From: Loktanella sp. S4079
Lineage (GTDB): Bacteria > Pseudomonadota > Alphaproteobacteria > Rhodobacterales > Rhodobacteraceae
Length of the DNA stretch: 64,000 nucleotides
Direction of reading: 5' to 3'
Assembly: GCF_000967725.1 (NCBI RefSeq)
Contig: NZ_JXYE01000002.1
Coordinates: forward strand, 1,302,001 to 1,366,000
The first letter of the stretch is position 1. Every line of letters starts with the position of its first letter. The position numbers and the translations under genes were made by a program. Below, in pieces: positions 55,641-64,000 of this stretch. The notes below the pieces were generated by a model. That model had not been told where the DNA came from. It did no database searches and worked only from the letters and a program-made list of their open reading frames with translations.

Positions 55641-56012
55641 ATGCTTGCGTGGGGTTAATCAGACAAATTGTACATATTGTCAACTTGCTATCTCGGTCGG
55701 GGCCTAGTCCCGAAGCGCAGTGATGAGATGGCAGAAATCGGAGGTCGAGTAGTCGGTATTTGAATGAGACAGGCTGACTATTGAGCTTCGAGAGCGACCC
55801 GACATCTAGTTAAACTGGAGCGGCCATGTATTTGCCCCGCTCCACACGCACGCTTCGTGCTAAACCAACGTTCAATCCGAGTTAAAGGCCCATTGTCTGA
55901 ACTGGCCCGCTAGTAAATCCGTCAGGGCCAATATCAATAGGTTTCCACATTACACCAGTTTTGCGGGATCCTTACCCCTATTTCGAGACAACTTTTCCCC
56001 GATTTACAACGA
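55641..56012. other. Intergenic region beside tRNA-Arg, no gene seen
   Basis: This 372-bp stretch holds the tRNA promoter at its left end. I see no open frame with family resemblance, no clear attachment-site duplication of the tRNA end and no strong repeat. It may be degraded mobile DNA, since it borders a tRNA and an orphan immunity-like gene. Confidence 0.45.
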
Positions 56013-56324
56013 TCAATGGGTCCATGCGCCGCGGCGGTTCGTTGCGAAGTTTTCTCCATAGCCACCGGCACGAATGTTTGGTTTACGTGTTTTGGGTTCT
56101 TGGACCACAAAGTCGATGCCATGCTCGTTGGCGTAGTCCACCGCTGCTTCTTTGGTTTCAAAGGTCAGCTTTACTTGCGCTTGCGTATCTTCCGAAGATG
56201 TCCACCCCATGAGCGGGTCAACTTCGCGGGCGGATTGCGCGACATGTTCCAAAACCCAAAGGTGTGTTTTGGCTGTGCCTGACGACATGGCTGTTTTTGC
56301 GGGTTTGTAGATTCGTGCACGCAT
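56013..56324 (-). CDS. NADH-ubiquinone oxidoreductase accessory subunit (NDUFS4-like)
   Basis: This 103-residue protein is the bacterial match of complex I 18-kDa subunit NDUFS4/AQDQ, found in alphaproteobacteria apart from the nuo operon. It has [14 protein letters not shown] at the start, WVLEHV, then [20 protein letters not shown] and GIDFVVQEP, all family marks. GGAG stands six bases before ATG 56324; the adjacent ATG 56327 is too close to it. Confidence 0.92.
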   Translation of the reverse strand: MRARIYKPAKTAMSSGTAKTHLWVLEHVAQSAREVDPLMGWTSSEDTQAQVKLTFETKEAAVDYANEHGIDFVVQEPKTRKPNIRAGGYGENFATNRRGAWTH

Positions 56325-56414
56325 CATGAACTCCATAATTGGGCTTGTTATCCGCAAAACAGTGCGATTGCGCAAGCATACTGACAACGAATGTCAGGAA
56401 ACGGGGTTGCAGCG

Positions 56415-56429
56415 GAACAAAAAGGGATC
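56415..56429. promoter_or_regulatory. Possible LexA site upstream of uvrB
   Basis: GAAC-N7-GATC lies 29 bp before uvrB. The alphaproteobacterial SOS box is GAAC-N7-GAAC or GTTC-N7-GTTC, and GTTC-N7-GATC forms are known in Rhodobacter, so this is one base off a symmetric site. uvrB is a common LexA target. Confidence 0.3.
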
Positions 56430-56457
56430 ACATATAGATTAACCCGAGGATAAGCCG

Positions 56458-58659
56458 ATGCCATACGCCCAGACCGACAAGTCAGAACCCGATGCATATC
56501 TTGCCAATCCCGCGCCGGATGTGAAAACCCGCGAAAAGCTGGAAGGCGGCAAGAAATTTGTACTAAGCACTGAATTTGATCCGGCGGGCGACCAGCCCAC
56601 GGCCATCAAGGAATTGTCCGCCGGTGTCTTGGGGGGCGAACGTGATCAGGTTCTTTTGGGGGCGACGGGCACGGGTAAGACTTTTACCATGGCCAAAGTG
56701 ATTGAGGAAACGCAGCGCCCGGCGATTATCCTTGCGCCGAACAAAACGCTGGCCGCGCAGCTCTACGGCGAATTCAAGGGGTTCTTTCCTGACAACGCCG
56801 TAGAATACTTTGTTAGCTACTACGACTATTATCAACCCGAGGCCTATGTGGCCCGGTCTGACACCTACATCGAAAAAGAATCCCAAATTAACGAACAAAT
56901 CGACCGGATGCGCCACGCCGCAACGCGGGCACTACTGGAACGCGACGACGTGATCATCGTGGCCTCTGTGTCCTGCATCTACGGTATCGGCTCGGTCGAA
57001 ACCTACGGCGCGATGACGCAAGATCTGCATGCCGGAGAAATGTACGACCAACGCCAAGTCATTGCCGATCTGATCGCCCAACAGTACCGTCGTAACGATG
57101 CCGCTTTTCAGCGGGGCACCTTCCGGGTGCGTGGTGACAGCCTTGAAATCTGGCCCGCCCACCTAGATGATCGGGCTTGGAAACTGTCGTTCTTTGGCGA
57201 AGAGCTCGAGACCATCACAGAATTCGACCCGCTGACGGGGGCCAAGACGGACACGTTCGACAAGGTGCGCGTTTACGCCAACAGCCACTATGTCACGCCC
57301 AAACCAACGATGAACCAAGCCATCATCGGCATCAAAAAAGAACTGCGCACGCAGCTTGATAAGATGGTCGCCAACGGCAAACTGCTCGAGGCGCAGCGCC
57401 TTGAACAGCGCACCAACTTCGACCTTGAGATGCTCGAGGCGACAGGCGTCTGCAATGGCATCGAAAACTACTCGCGGTATCTTACCGGCCGCGGCCCCGG
57501 TGAACCACCGCCCACCCTGTTCGAATTTATCCCAGACCACGCCATTGTTTTTGCCGATGAATCCCACGTGTCCGTGCCGCAAATCGGGGGCATGTACAAA
57601 GGCGACTACCGCCGTAAATCGGTACTGGCCGAACATGGGTTCCGGTTGCCGTCTTGCATGGATAACCGCCCGCTGAAATTCGAAGAATGGGACGCCATGC
57701 GCCCGCAATCCGTGTTCGTATCGGCCACGCCTGCAGCGTGGGAAATGGAACAGACCGGCGGCGTGTTTACCGAACAAATCATTCGACCCACCGGGCTAAT
57801 CGACCCTGAAATCGAAATCCGGCCCGTCGATATGCAGGTGGACGACCTACTGGACGAGGTCCGCGAAGTCTCGGCCAATGGCTACCGCACGTTGGTCACG
57901 ACCCTGACCAAACGCATGGCCGAAGACCTGACTGAATACATGCATGAACAGGGGATCAAGGTCCGCTACATGCACTCTGACATCGACACGATTGAGCGGA
58001 TCGAAATCCTGCGCGACCTGCGGCTTGGGGCGTTCGACGTGCTGATCGGGATCAACCTATTGCGAGAGGGACTCGATATCCCTGAATGCGGGCTGGTCGC
58101 CATTCTGGATGCCGACAAAGAAGGCTTCCTGCGTTCTGAAACCTCGCTCGTGCAAACCATCGGCCGCGCCGCGCGGAACGCCGAAGGGCGCGTCATCATG
58201 TACGCCGACAAAATCACTGGCTCCATGGACCGCGCGATGAAGGAAACCGAGCGCCGCCGCACCAAACAAATGGCCTATAACGAAGAACACGGGATCACCC
58301 CGCAGACCGTGAAAAAGAACGTCGAAGACATCCTCGCCGGGCTCTACCAAGGCGACGTGGACATGAACCGGGTCACCGCCACCGTCGACAAACCGCTGCA
58401 CGGCGGCAACCTCGAGGCCGTGCTGGACGGGCTACGCGCCGACATGCGCAAAGCCGCCGAGAACCTCGAATTCGAAGAAGCCGCCCGCCTACGCGACGAA
58501 ATCAAACGGCTCGAAACCGTTGATCTGGTCGTCAGCGACGACCCACTGGCACGGCAACAAGCCGTCAACAAAGCCGTCGATGATGCGCAAAAAGCGGCAG
58601 GGCGCAGTACCGCTGGCAAGCCCGGTCAGCGGGGCGGGGTTAAGAGGAGGAAGCGTTAG
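56458..58659 (+). CDS. uvrB: Excinuclease ABC subunit B
   Basis: UvrB is the damage-verifying helicase-like subunit of nucleotide excision repair. The 733-residue protein has Walker [13 protein letters not shown], the damage-probing beta-hairpin [28 protein letters not shown] (motif II) and the helicase C domain with GRAARN. The C-terminal UVR motif lies at [17 protein letters not shown], followed by a basic tail. It is slightly longer than E. coli UvrB, as is normal for the order. Confidence 0.98.
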   Translation: MPYAQTDKSEPDAYLANPAPDVKTREKLEGGKKFVLSTEFDPAGDQPTAIKELSAGVLGGERDQVLLGATGTGKTFTMAKVIEETQRPAIILAPNKTLAAQLYGEFKGFFPDNAVEYFVSYYDYYQPEAYVARSDTYIEKESQINEQIDRMRHAATRALLERDDVIIVASVSCIYGIGSVETYGAMTQDLHAGEMYDQRQVIADLIAQQYRRNDAAFQRGTFRVRGDSLEIWPAHLDDRAWKLSFFGEELETITEFDPLTGAKTDTFDKVRVYANSHYVTPKPTMNQAIIGIKKELRTQLDKMVANGKLLEAQRLEQRTNFDLEMLEATGVCNGIENYSRYLTGRGPGEPPPTLFEFIPDHAIVFADESHVSVPQIGGMYKGDYRRKSVLAEHGFRLPSCMDNRPLKFEEWDAMRPQSVFVSATPAAWEMEQTGGVFTEQIIRPTGLIDPEIEIRPVDMQVDDLLDEVREVSANGYRTLVTTLTKRMAEDLTEYMHEQGIKVRYMHSDIDTIERIEILRDLRLGAFDVLIGINLLREGLDIPECGLVAILDADKEGFLRSETSLVQTIGRAARNAEGRVIMYADKITGSMDRAMKETERRRTKQMAYNEEHGITPQTVKKNVEDILAGLYQGDVDMNRVTATVDKPLHGGNLEAVLDGLRADMRKAAENLEFEEAARLRDEIKRLETVDLVVSDDPLARQQAVNKAVDDAQKAAGRSTAGKPGQRGGVKRRKR

Positions 58660-58680
58660 CAATGCAAGGAGTTGGGCAAT

Positions 58681-59289
58681 ATGTTCAGTCACTTTCAAAA
58701 GAATAATTTCATAAAGAGAATACATCCATTTGCTTATCAACTAATACCGTTTGCACTATTTGGCTGGCTCTCAGTTCAATTAATTCTTGCCAACGAACCT
58801 GACTGGTTTGCGCGCCTAGGATCGCTAATCGTTGCATGGGCAATTTTCTACCTATCACGGAGCCAATCAACCTTTAACACCGTCAACCAGAAGTGGGAAC
58901 ATCAGCGTACTCAGTCTCACCTTGTATATCTGCGCAAACAATTTGAAGCTGACCGTCAGGCTCTAGAATTGACGTTTGATATTCATGCATGTCAGCATGC
59001 CCAGATAGCTCAGGTATTACAGGTCCCGAACCCGTTCTGTGAAAATGATGCTGAGAAAGTAGAATCGTTCTGTAGAGACGTTCAGAAGCGTCTAGAAGAA
59101 AATAGTGGCGAAAATCCTCTTAGCGACCTCAGCAACATACTTAATCAATTCGAGGAAAGATACGCTCGCAGCCACGAGTCGAACACGATTTGGTTAAAAA
59201 CTATATGGTGGACTGAATTCACATTATTGATTTGGGGAACAATCCAATGGGGCTATGGCGATTTATTGGTTGATTGGATCCATAGTTGA
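58681..59289 (+). CDS. Membrane protein with coiled coil, unknown function
   Basis: This 202-residue protein has two close N-terminal membrane spans (about 18-37 and 42-58), a long charged helical/coiled-coil region (65-165) and a further hydrophobic segment near 180-197. No family recognised. AAGGAG lies nine bases before ATG 58681; the TTG at 58672 is less likely. Composition is more AT-rich than uvrB, which it follows by 21 nt. Confidence 0.6.
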   Translation: MFSHFQKNNFIKRIHPFAYQLIPFALFGWLSVQLILANEPDWFARLGSLIVAWAIFYLSRSQSTFNTVNQKWEHQRTQSHLVYLRKQFEADRQALELTFDIHACQHAQIAQVLQVPNPFCENDAEKVESFCRDVQKRLEENSGENPLSDLSNILNQFEERYARSHESNTIWLKTIWWTEFTLLIWGTIQWGYGDLLVDWIHS

Positions 59290-59469
59290 CCCGGCCAGCG
59301 CGCATATTTTCTATGCCGCTCTTTGCCTGCAAAGGGCACGCGTCCGACCGGCCGCCACGGGCGGGCGCGTTCCGCACCAGCCCTCGTGCCGGACGCTACG
59401 CCTGATATCTGGCGCGGTATCGGATAGCCCCCTTCCCTTTCACGCGTCCAAACCTATGCTAACCCCATC

Positions 59470-59937
59470 ATGACCAAAGACCCCATTAATCCCACCACAC
59501 CCGAATCCATTGCGCTCACCAATGACATCCTGACCGCCACGCGGTTTGGGGCTTTGGCGGTCGTGGACTCAGACGGCGCGCCCTATGTGACGCGAGTCGG
59601 TTTAATCTGGGCTGGGGATGGTTTCCTAACTCTGGTCTCGCGGCTGTCGACACACACCACCGCACTATTAGCCGCACCCCAATGCGCCGTTCTGGTCGGC
59701 GAACCCGGCGACAAAGGTGACCCGCTGACGCACCCACGCCTAACCGTGCAATGCAGCGCCGCGCATGTCGACAAACCTGCGCATAAATCCACATGGCTTG
59801 CCCAAATCCCAAAGGCAAAGCTGTACTACGATTTCCCTGATTTCATCATGTTCCGGCTGACACCAACCGCGTTTCACCTGAATGGCGGTTTCGGCAAAGC
59901 ATTCCGGCTGTCGCCTTTGGACATCAGCCCGCGTTGA
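59470..59937 (+). CDS. Pyridoxamine 5'-phosphate oxidase-like (HugZ-type) protein
   Basis: This 155-residue split-barrel flavin- or haem-binding protein has FGALAVVDSDGAPYVTRVGLIW at the start, SRLSTHTTALLAAPQCAVLVGEPG in the middle and FRLTPTAFHLNGGFGKAFRL at the end. This pattern is that of the HugZ/PNPOx-like family, which includes haem oxygenases of the HugZ type. The C-terminal DUF2470 domain of full HugZ is absent. Substrate not known. It is convergent with the NYN gene 8 nt away. Confidence 0.85.
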   Translation: MTKDPINPTTPESIALTNDILTATRFGALAVVDSDGAPYVTRVGLIWAGDGFLTLVSRLSTHTTALLAAPQCAVLVGEPGDKGDPLTHPRLTVQCSAAHVDKPAHKSTWLAQIPKAKLYYDFPDFIMFRLTPTAFHLNGGFGKAFRLSPLDISPR

Positions 59938-59945
59938 TCCAGCCT

Positions 59946-60566
59946 TTAGCCTCGCCCCAATCCCAACAGGATCACGCTACCTTCTTGCCAGCGTCCTTTG
60001 ACCAGAAACCCTTTGTCGCCAACCTTTGGGAACTGCTGTTTCCAATCCAAAAAACGGTCATTCGTCACCACGCGCAGCCCTTCGTCGGCAGCGTGTTTTA
60101 GCAGGATCGGATCGGCGGGCGAGCCGCTCGGTGCCAGTGCAATATCCGCCGCAGGCACCCCAATGACAGAGGCCAGTTCACGTGGCCCCATATGTTTATC
60201 CGCCAATTTATACCCAACATTCGCGTCGAAATAGACCACCGGATCATAGCCGCGGTTTTTTAGGGCCGTGATCACGCGGGCCAAGACCTTGGCCGATGGA
60301 TCGCCACCCCAATGCATCACATTTGAACCGTCAACGATAATCGGTTTCTCGCGCTGGCGTTGGGCGACAACGGGCGTTTGACGCGCGCCCCGCAGCCAAC
60401 GCCGGAAACGGTAAACATACCCCAGCGCAAGCAGACCAAAGCTGACAAAAACCGCCTTACCCAGCCCGTCAATGATGCGTGTTTTGTCGGACCCTTCAGG
60501 CAGTGCAGCGCCACAAACGACCAAAGCGATCAAGGTGCCAGACAAAAGCCACCGAAAAATGCGCAT
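59946..60566 (-). CDS. Membrane-anchored NYN-domain ribonuclease-like protein
   Basis: This 206-residue protein has two N-terminal membrane spans (about 4-22 and 36-52), then a PIN-like NYN domain of the Zc3h12a type. It has IIVDGSNVMHWGG (Asp79, Asn82), VYFDANVGYK (Asp114), the PADPILLKHA Asp152 and VVTNDRF (Asp170). These acidic residues form the metal site of this nuclease fold. A cytosolic, membrane-bound RNase is implied. A TetR-like half-palindrome lies 21 bp upstream (60587-60599). Confidence 0.85.
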   Translation of the reverse strand: MRIFRWLLSGTLIALVVCGAALPEGSDKTRIIDGLGKAVFVSFGLLALGYVYRFRRWLRGARQTPVVAQRQREKPIIVDGSNVMHWGGDPSAKVLARVITALKNRGYDPVVYFDANVGYKLADKHMGPRELASVIGVPAADIALAPSGSPADPILLKHAADEGLRVVTNDRFLDWKQQFPKVGDKGFLVKGRWQEGSVILLGLGRG

Positions 60567-60586
60567 CCCAAATCCCTAAGCCAGAT

Positions 60587-60599
60587 TGAACATCGTTCC
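60587..60599. promoter_or_regulatory. TGAAC-ATC-GTTCC, near-match to the TetR/PspA operators
   Basis: Twelve of thirteen bases equal the operator at 28819-28831. It lies 21 bp upstream of the NYN-RNase gene start, a plausible operator position, but is 32 kb from the regulator gene. Chance or another TetR protein is possible. Confidence 0.35.
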
Positions 60600-60636
60600 T
60601 CTAGTCCTGATACAACCGCAAGGCAACATTGGGGCG

Positions 60637-61029
60637 TCATTGCGACCCTTCTAGCCCTTTCAAGATCGGACAGTCTGGCCTGCTATCTCCGGCACATTGA
60701 TGCACCAAATCGGACAGCGTATCGCGCATGGCCATTAAGCCCTGAATTTTCGCTTCGATTTCGACAAGGTGATGTTTGGCGATTTCACGTACGTCGCTGC
60801 TTGCTCTGGTTTGATCCTCCCAAAGCGCGAGGAGGTTTCGACAATCCTCGATCGAAAAACCCAATGCCCGCGCGCGCGCCAAAAACGCGAGCTTATGCGC
60901 GTCTTTATCGCTAAAGTCACGGTACCCATTCGTGCGACGTGCGGGCGTCACTAGGCCGATGTCTTCGTAATAGCGGATCGTTTTGGCAGGTAGGCCGGTG
61001 CGTGTTTCTACTTCTGAGATGTTCATCAT
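60637..61029 (-). CDS. cueR: Cu(I)-responsive MerR-family regulator
   Basis: This 130-residue regulator has the MerR winged-helix start MNISEVETRTGLPAKTIRYYEDIGL and a dimer helix. The metal loop has Cys112 and Cys120 (C-AGDSRPD-C), the C-x7-C pair of CueR that binds Cu(I). It activates copA when copper is high by untwisting the 19-bp spacer promoter found upstream of copA. Its start directly follows the copA stop, so cueR is co-transcribed with its target. Confidence 0.95.
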   Translation of the reverse strand: MMNISEVETRTGLPAKTIRYYEDIGLVTPARRTNGYRDFSDKDAHKLAFLARARALGFSIEDCRNLLALWEDQTRASSDVREIAKHHLVEIEAKIQGLMAMRDTLSDLVHQCAGDSRPDCPILKGLEGSQ

Positions 61030-63450
61030 TCAGCCCTTTACCCAGCGCAACCGCAACGCATTTGAAACCACCAAGACGCTCGACAATGCCATTGCCCCAG
61101 CAGCCAGCCCTGGCGACAACAATACGCCCCATACCGGAAACAACACTCCTGCCGCGACAGGCACCAAAAGTACGTTGTAGCCAAAGGCCCAGACGAGGTT
61201 CTGTTTGATGTTGGCCATTGTAGCGCGGCTTACCGTAATTGCATTTAACACGGCAGAGGGATCACCCGACATCAAGACAACGTCAGCACTATCAATCGCG
61301 ACGTCAGTTCCCGTCCCAACTGCAATCCCCACATCAGCCGTGGCCAGCGCCGGAGCATCGTTGATACCGTCCCCGACAAAGGCGACCTTTGCGCCATCTG
61401 CCTGTAACTGGCGAATAACCTCGGCTTTGCCACCGGGCAAAATTTGCGCATGGATTTCATCGATCCCGAGGTCTGCAGCGATTGCCTGCGCCGTTTGTTC
61501 GGCGTCCCCGGTGATCATGACCACCCGCGCACCATTCTTGCGCAACTTTTGCACGACCTCTTTTGACGATGGCCGTAACGTGTCTGCGACGCCGATCACA
61601 CCAGCGGGCTGGCCATCCACCGCAACCAATATCGGTGTCTTCCCTTGCCGCGCCAAATCCTGTGCAGTTGGTTCGAGCAGCGTAGTATCAACACCGTTCT
61701 GCAATAAGAGGCGTGCGGTCCCGACTAGCACCACTTGACCGTCAACAACGCCGCGCAGACCATGTCCGGTCAGTGACGTAAAATCTGAAACCTCTGGCAA
61801 CGGCCCCTTAGCCCCCGCTACGATCGCGCGTGCAAGCGGATGTTCTGATAGGCTCTCGACCGATGCCGTAACCTGCAACAGCCCATCTTTGTCTCCGTCC
61901 AGCGCCAAAACGTCGGTTAGCGTCGGCTGCCCCAAAGTGAGCGTACCAGTCTTATCAAAGGCTACAACATCGACCGATTGCAACGTCTGAAGGGCGTCAC
62001 CACGGCGAAACAGCACCCCCAGCTCGGCGGCCCGCCCGGTGCCAACCATAACTGAAGTCGGTGTCGCCAATCCCATGGCACAAGGGCAGGCGATAATCAT
62101 GACCGATACCCCAGCAACAAGCGCATAAGACAACACCGGAGACGGCCCAAACAAAAGCCATATCAAGATCGTCGCCGTCGCAATCGCCATAACGGCGGGA
62201 ACAAACCACTGCGTGATTTTGTTCACCAAATCCTGCACCGGCAGGCGGGTGCTCTGGGCGTCTTCGACCATTGTAATAATTTGCGACAGCAGGCTTTCGG
62301 CTCCAACCGCCGTTGCGCGTATCTGCAGTGCACCGTTACCATTTATCGTGCCGCCAATCACGAGATCATCGTTGTCTTTTTCGACAGGTAACGGTTCTCC
62401 TGTGACCATGCTTTCGTTCACAAATGATTGGCCACTGTAAACAACCCCATCCGTTGGAATACGCTCGCCGGGGCGCACAACGACTATATCACCGCTTTGG
62501 ATGTCATCCACTGCGACTTGGGTTTCTGTATCCCCACGCAAGACCTGCGCGTGGGTCGGTCGCAGTCCAATCAGCCGCTTAATTGCGTTGCCAGTCTTGC
62601 CCTTTGCCCGCCCTTCCAGCCAGCGCCCCAACAAGATCAACGTCACAATGACGGCGGCTGCTTCGAAATAAACCGCGCGCGCAGTCGCAGGCAAAAGCGC
62701 AGGCGCAAACAACACAACAGTCGAGTAAATCCACGCCGCTCCGGCTCCCATCACAACAAGCGAATTCATATCGGGTGCCTTGCGCCTAAGCGCAGGAACA
62801 CCCTTGGCAAAGAATTCACGCCCCGGAAAGAAAAGCACCACAGATGTCAAAATGAACTGAATTGCCCAGCTCGTTTGTTGACCGATTGTCTGCATGACCC
62901 AGTGATGAAACGGCGGCAATAGATGCCCCCCCATCTCAAGGACGAACACTGGCAGCGTGAGCACGGCTGCGATCACAAAACGTTGCCACTGCTGACGTAT
63001 CTCGGCCCCCTGCCGATCTTCATGCGGCTCACCATCGCGACGCAGCGTGGCGGTATAGCCCGTGGCGGCAATCGCATCACGCAGAATGGCTGAATCAGTG
63101 ACTGTCGTCACCGTCGCAGTGCCATTGGCTAGGTTGACCGTCGCACCAGTAACACCTGCGATTTCCAGTAATGCGTGCTCTACACGGCCGACACAGGACG
63201 CACATGTCATACCTGCGACATCAAAGATGTATTTATGAGCGACCGCAGGATAGCCTGCGGCGTCTAGCGCGCTTATCACTGCGCGGCCGGTTTCAGCAGT
63301 CGTCACCCGCACCGACCCCGACGTGTTTGCCAAGTTTACATGCGCATCTGCCGTACCAGGTACAGCTGCTATCGCCTTTTCCGCGCGGCCAACGCAGCCT
63401 GCGCAGCTAAGCCCGGCGACCTGAAATTTTAGTTCTGACGATGATCCCAT
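61030..63450 (-). CDS. copA: Copper-exporting P1B-type ATPase
   Basis: This 806-residue inner-membrane Cu(I) exporter has two N-terminal heavy-metal domains with GLSCAGC (Cys16/19) and GMTCASC (Cys83/86), then eight spans including the CPC ion channel in [12 protein letters not shown]. The actuator [21 protein letters not shown], phosphorylation site [16 protein letters not shown] and [10 protein letters not shown] follow, all intact. The ATG at 63450 follows GAGG; a GTG at 63462 is the alternative. Confidence 0.97.
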   Translation of the reverse strand: MGSSSELKFQVAGLSCAGCVGRAEKAIAAVPGTADAHVNLANTSGSVRVTTAETGRAVISALDAAGYPAVAHKYIFDVAGMTCASCVGRVEHALLEIAGVTGATVNLANGTATVTTVTDSAILRDAIAATGYTATLRRDGEPHEDRQGAEIRQQWQRFVIAAVLTLPVFVLEMGGHLLPPFHHWVMQTIGQQTSWAIQFILTSVVLFFPGREFFAKGVPALRRKAPDMNSLVVMGAGAAWIYSTVVLFAPALLPATARAVYFEAAAVIVTLILLGRWLEGRAKGKTGNAIKRLIGLRPTHAQVLRGDTETQVAVDDIQSGDIVVVRPGERIPTDGVVYSGQSFVNESMVTGEPLPVEKDNDDLVIGGTINGNGALQIRATAVGAESLLSQIITMVEDAQSTRLPVQDLVNKITQWFVPAVMAIATATILIWLLFGPSPVLSYALVAGVSVMIIACPCAMGLATPTSVMVGTGRAAELGVLFRRGDALQTLQSVDVVAFDKTGTLTLGQPTLTDVLALDGDKDGLLQVTASVESLSEHPLARAIVAGAKGPLPEVSDFTSLTGHGLRGVVDGQVVLVGTARLLLQNGVDTTLLEPTAQDLARQGKTPILVAVDGQPAGVIGVADTLRPSSKEVVQKLRKNGARVVMITGDAEQTAQAIAADLGIDEIHAQILPGGKAEVIRQLQADGAKVAFVGDGINDAPALATADVGIAVGTGTDVAIDSADVVLMSGDPSAVLNAITVSRATMANIKQNLVWAFGYNVLLVPVAAGVLFPVWGVLLSPGLAAGAMALSSVLVVSNALRLRWVKG

Positions 63451-63478
63451 GGGATGCCTCACGATTGGTCTGGCACCT

Positions 63479-63509
63479 TACATAGGGGTTCCAGTCACAG
63501 GAAGGTCAA
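63479..63509 (-). promoter_or_regulatory. CueR-controlled promoter of copA
   Basis: On the minus strand TTGACC (63504-63509) and TATGTA (63479-63484) are 19 bp apart, the stretched spacing of MerR-family promoters. The spacer begins TTCC and has TGGAA near its middle, giving the dyad CCTTCC-N6-TGGAA seen in CueR operators. The ATG of copA follows 29 bp later. Confidence 0.85.
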
Positions 63510-63650
63510 GAACGCAGATCAAATTCTTTTATTGGTTCATCCATTCTCGGATGAATTTCGCATTGGACCAATCCACAGTGCCGCCCACAACCATCACTAA
63601 CGGGGTCACAGCACCAGGTATTCAGCTTTCCCCAATTCGTGATACCGGGC

Positions 63651-64000
63651 CTAACCTTTGCCTTTCCAAGGAACGAGAATACGTTCGATCCACCGCATCA
63701 GCATGTCGATGCTAAACCCGATGATACCGATCAAAATAATCCCCATTAGAACAATATCGGTATTCTGGAATTTCGAAGCCACCATGATCATCATGCCCGC
63801 CCCTTTTTCGGCAGCGACCAATTCTGCAGCAACTACCGTGCCCCAGCACACGCCCATCGCAACGCGCGCGCCTGTGAATATCTCTGGCAGGGAATTCGGA
63901 ATGATCACGTGACGCATGATCTGCCATTTTGAGGCACCCAACGAATAGGCCGCGTGCACCTTTGAAATGCGAACACCAGACACACCAGACCGCGCTGCAA
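63651..64000 (-). CDS. ABC transporter permease, SsuC/TauC-type (5' truncated by window)
   Basis: The visible 116 residues are the C-terminal part; the frame stays open through the window edge. It has the EAA-type loop near AAYSLGASKWQIMRHVIIPNSLPEIFTGARVAMGVCWGTVVAAEL, split here by the loop glycine, and two membrane spans, then a basic tail. This pattern is the permease of the nitrate/taurine/sulfonate import family. The substrate cannot be read from this part. Confidence 0.88.
   Translation of the reverse strand, partial: AARSGVSGVRISKVHAAYSLGASKWQIMRHVIIPNSLPEIFTGARVAMGVCWGTVVAAELVAAEKGAGMMIMVASKFQNTDIVLMGIILIGIIGFSIDMLMRWIERILVPWKGKG

Noticed and set aside
59255-59473. 72-codon frame overlapping the end of the membrane protein gene after uvrB
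   Set aside because: It overlaps a better gene, and its translation is proline/arginine-rich without motif. The region 59290-59469 is called empty.
1-64000. CRISPR array or intact insertion sequence
   Set aside because: No regularly spaced direct repeats with unique spacers and no IS-type transposase with terminal repeats were found; the RAYT gene is the only transposase-like gene.

Overview
The window is a chromosomal stretch from an alphaproteobacterium of the order Rhodobacterales, most likely a marine Roseobacter-group member. The main signs are a SAM/SAH riboswitch ahead of metK (a class known only from this order), an Irr regulator divergent from fabA, a GTA-type spike-base protein, CtrA-type boxes and the familiar aroA-cmk-rpsA and miaB-phoH-ybeY-corC-lnt gene orders. 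The genus cannot be fixed from the sequence alone. There are about 65 protein genes and one tRNA (Arg, TCT). I see no CRISPR array, rRNA or intact insertion sequence.

Layout. 1-14.6 kb is mostly minus-strand housekeeping: a DinB-family fragment, rpsA, an inserted PD-(D/E)XK-like gene, cmk, aroA, trmB, metK with its riboswitch, lnt, corC, ybeY, phoH and miaB. 14.7-16.9 kb is accessory: a glycosyltransferase-like gene, a degenerate REP-associated transposase (RAYT) between two REP palindromes, and a membrane protein. 17-21 kb holds irr and fabA/fabB/fabI, with an unknown gene between fabA and fabB. 21.7-28.1 kb is a tightly overlapping plus-strand operon: HAD dehalogenase, three alpha/beta hydrolases, a PLP ammonia-lyase, an endo/exonuclease/phosphatase (EEP) protein and an MFS exporter. 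28.2-31.6 kb is an envelope-stress module (TetR, PspA, YiaA/B, PlsC, CdsA-like) with three copies of one palindromic operator.

31.6-42.4 kb is a surface polysaccharide locus: glycosyltransferases, acyltransferases, Wzy, Wzx, a Wzz-like protein with a ruined kinase domain, and a sugar transferase. Inside it lies a pair resembling the head-spike base and fibre genes of the Rhodobacter gene transfer agent (GTA). Two perfect CtrA boxes sit at the promoters of this locus. This is the most interesting part of the window: in Rhodobacter capsulatus the GTA head spikes bind the recipient's capsule, and here spike genes and glycan genes share one locus and possibly one regulator.

42.5-50 kb carries a glycerol-3-phosphate ABC importer (ugpBAEC) with an EEP phosphodiesterase-like gene in last place, then a TonB-dependent haem/haemoglobin-type receptor. 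50.3-55.6 kb is accessory: a methyltransferase, GtrA, a double PilJ-domain periplasmic protein, a phosphate-binding-protein/OmpA fusion, an orphan DUF1629-type immunity-like gene and tRNA-Arg. 56-64 kb returns to housekeeping and metal handling: an NDUFS4-like complex I subunit, uvrB, small hypotheticals, a membrane-anchored NYN RNase-like protein, cueR-copA with a MerR-type promoter, and the end of an ABC permease gene.
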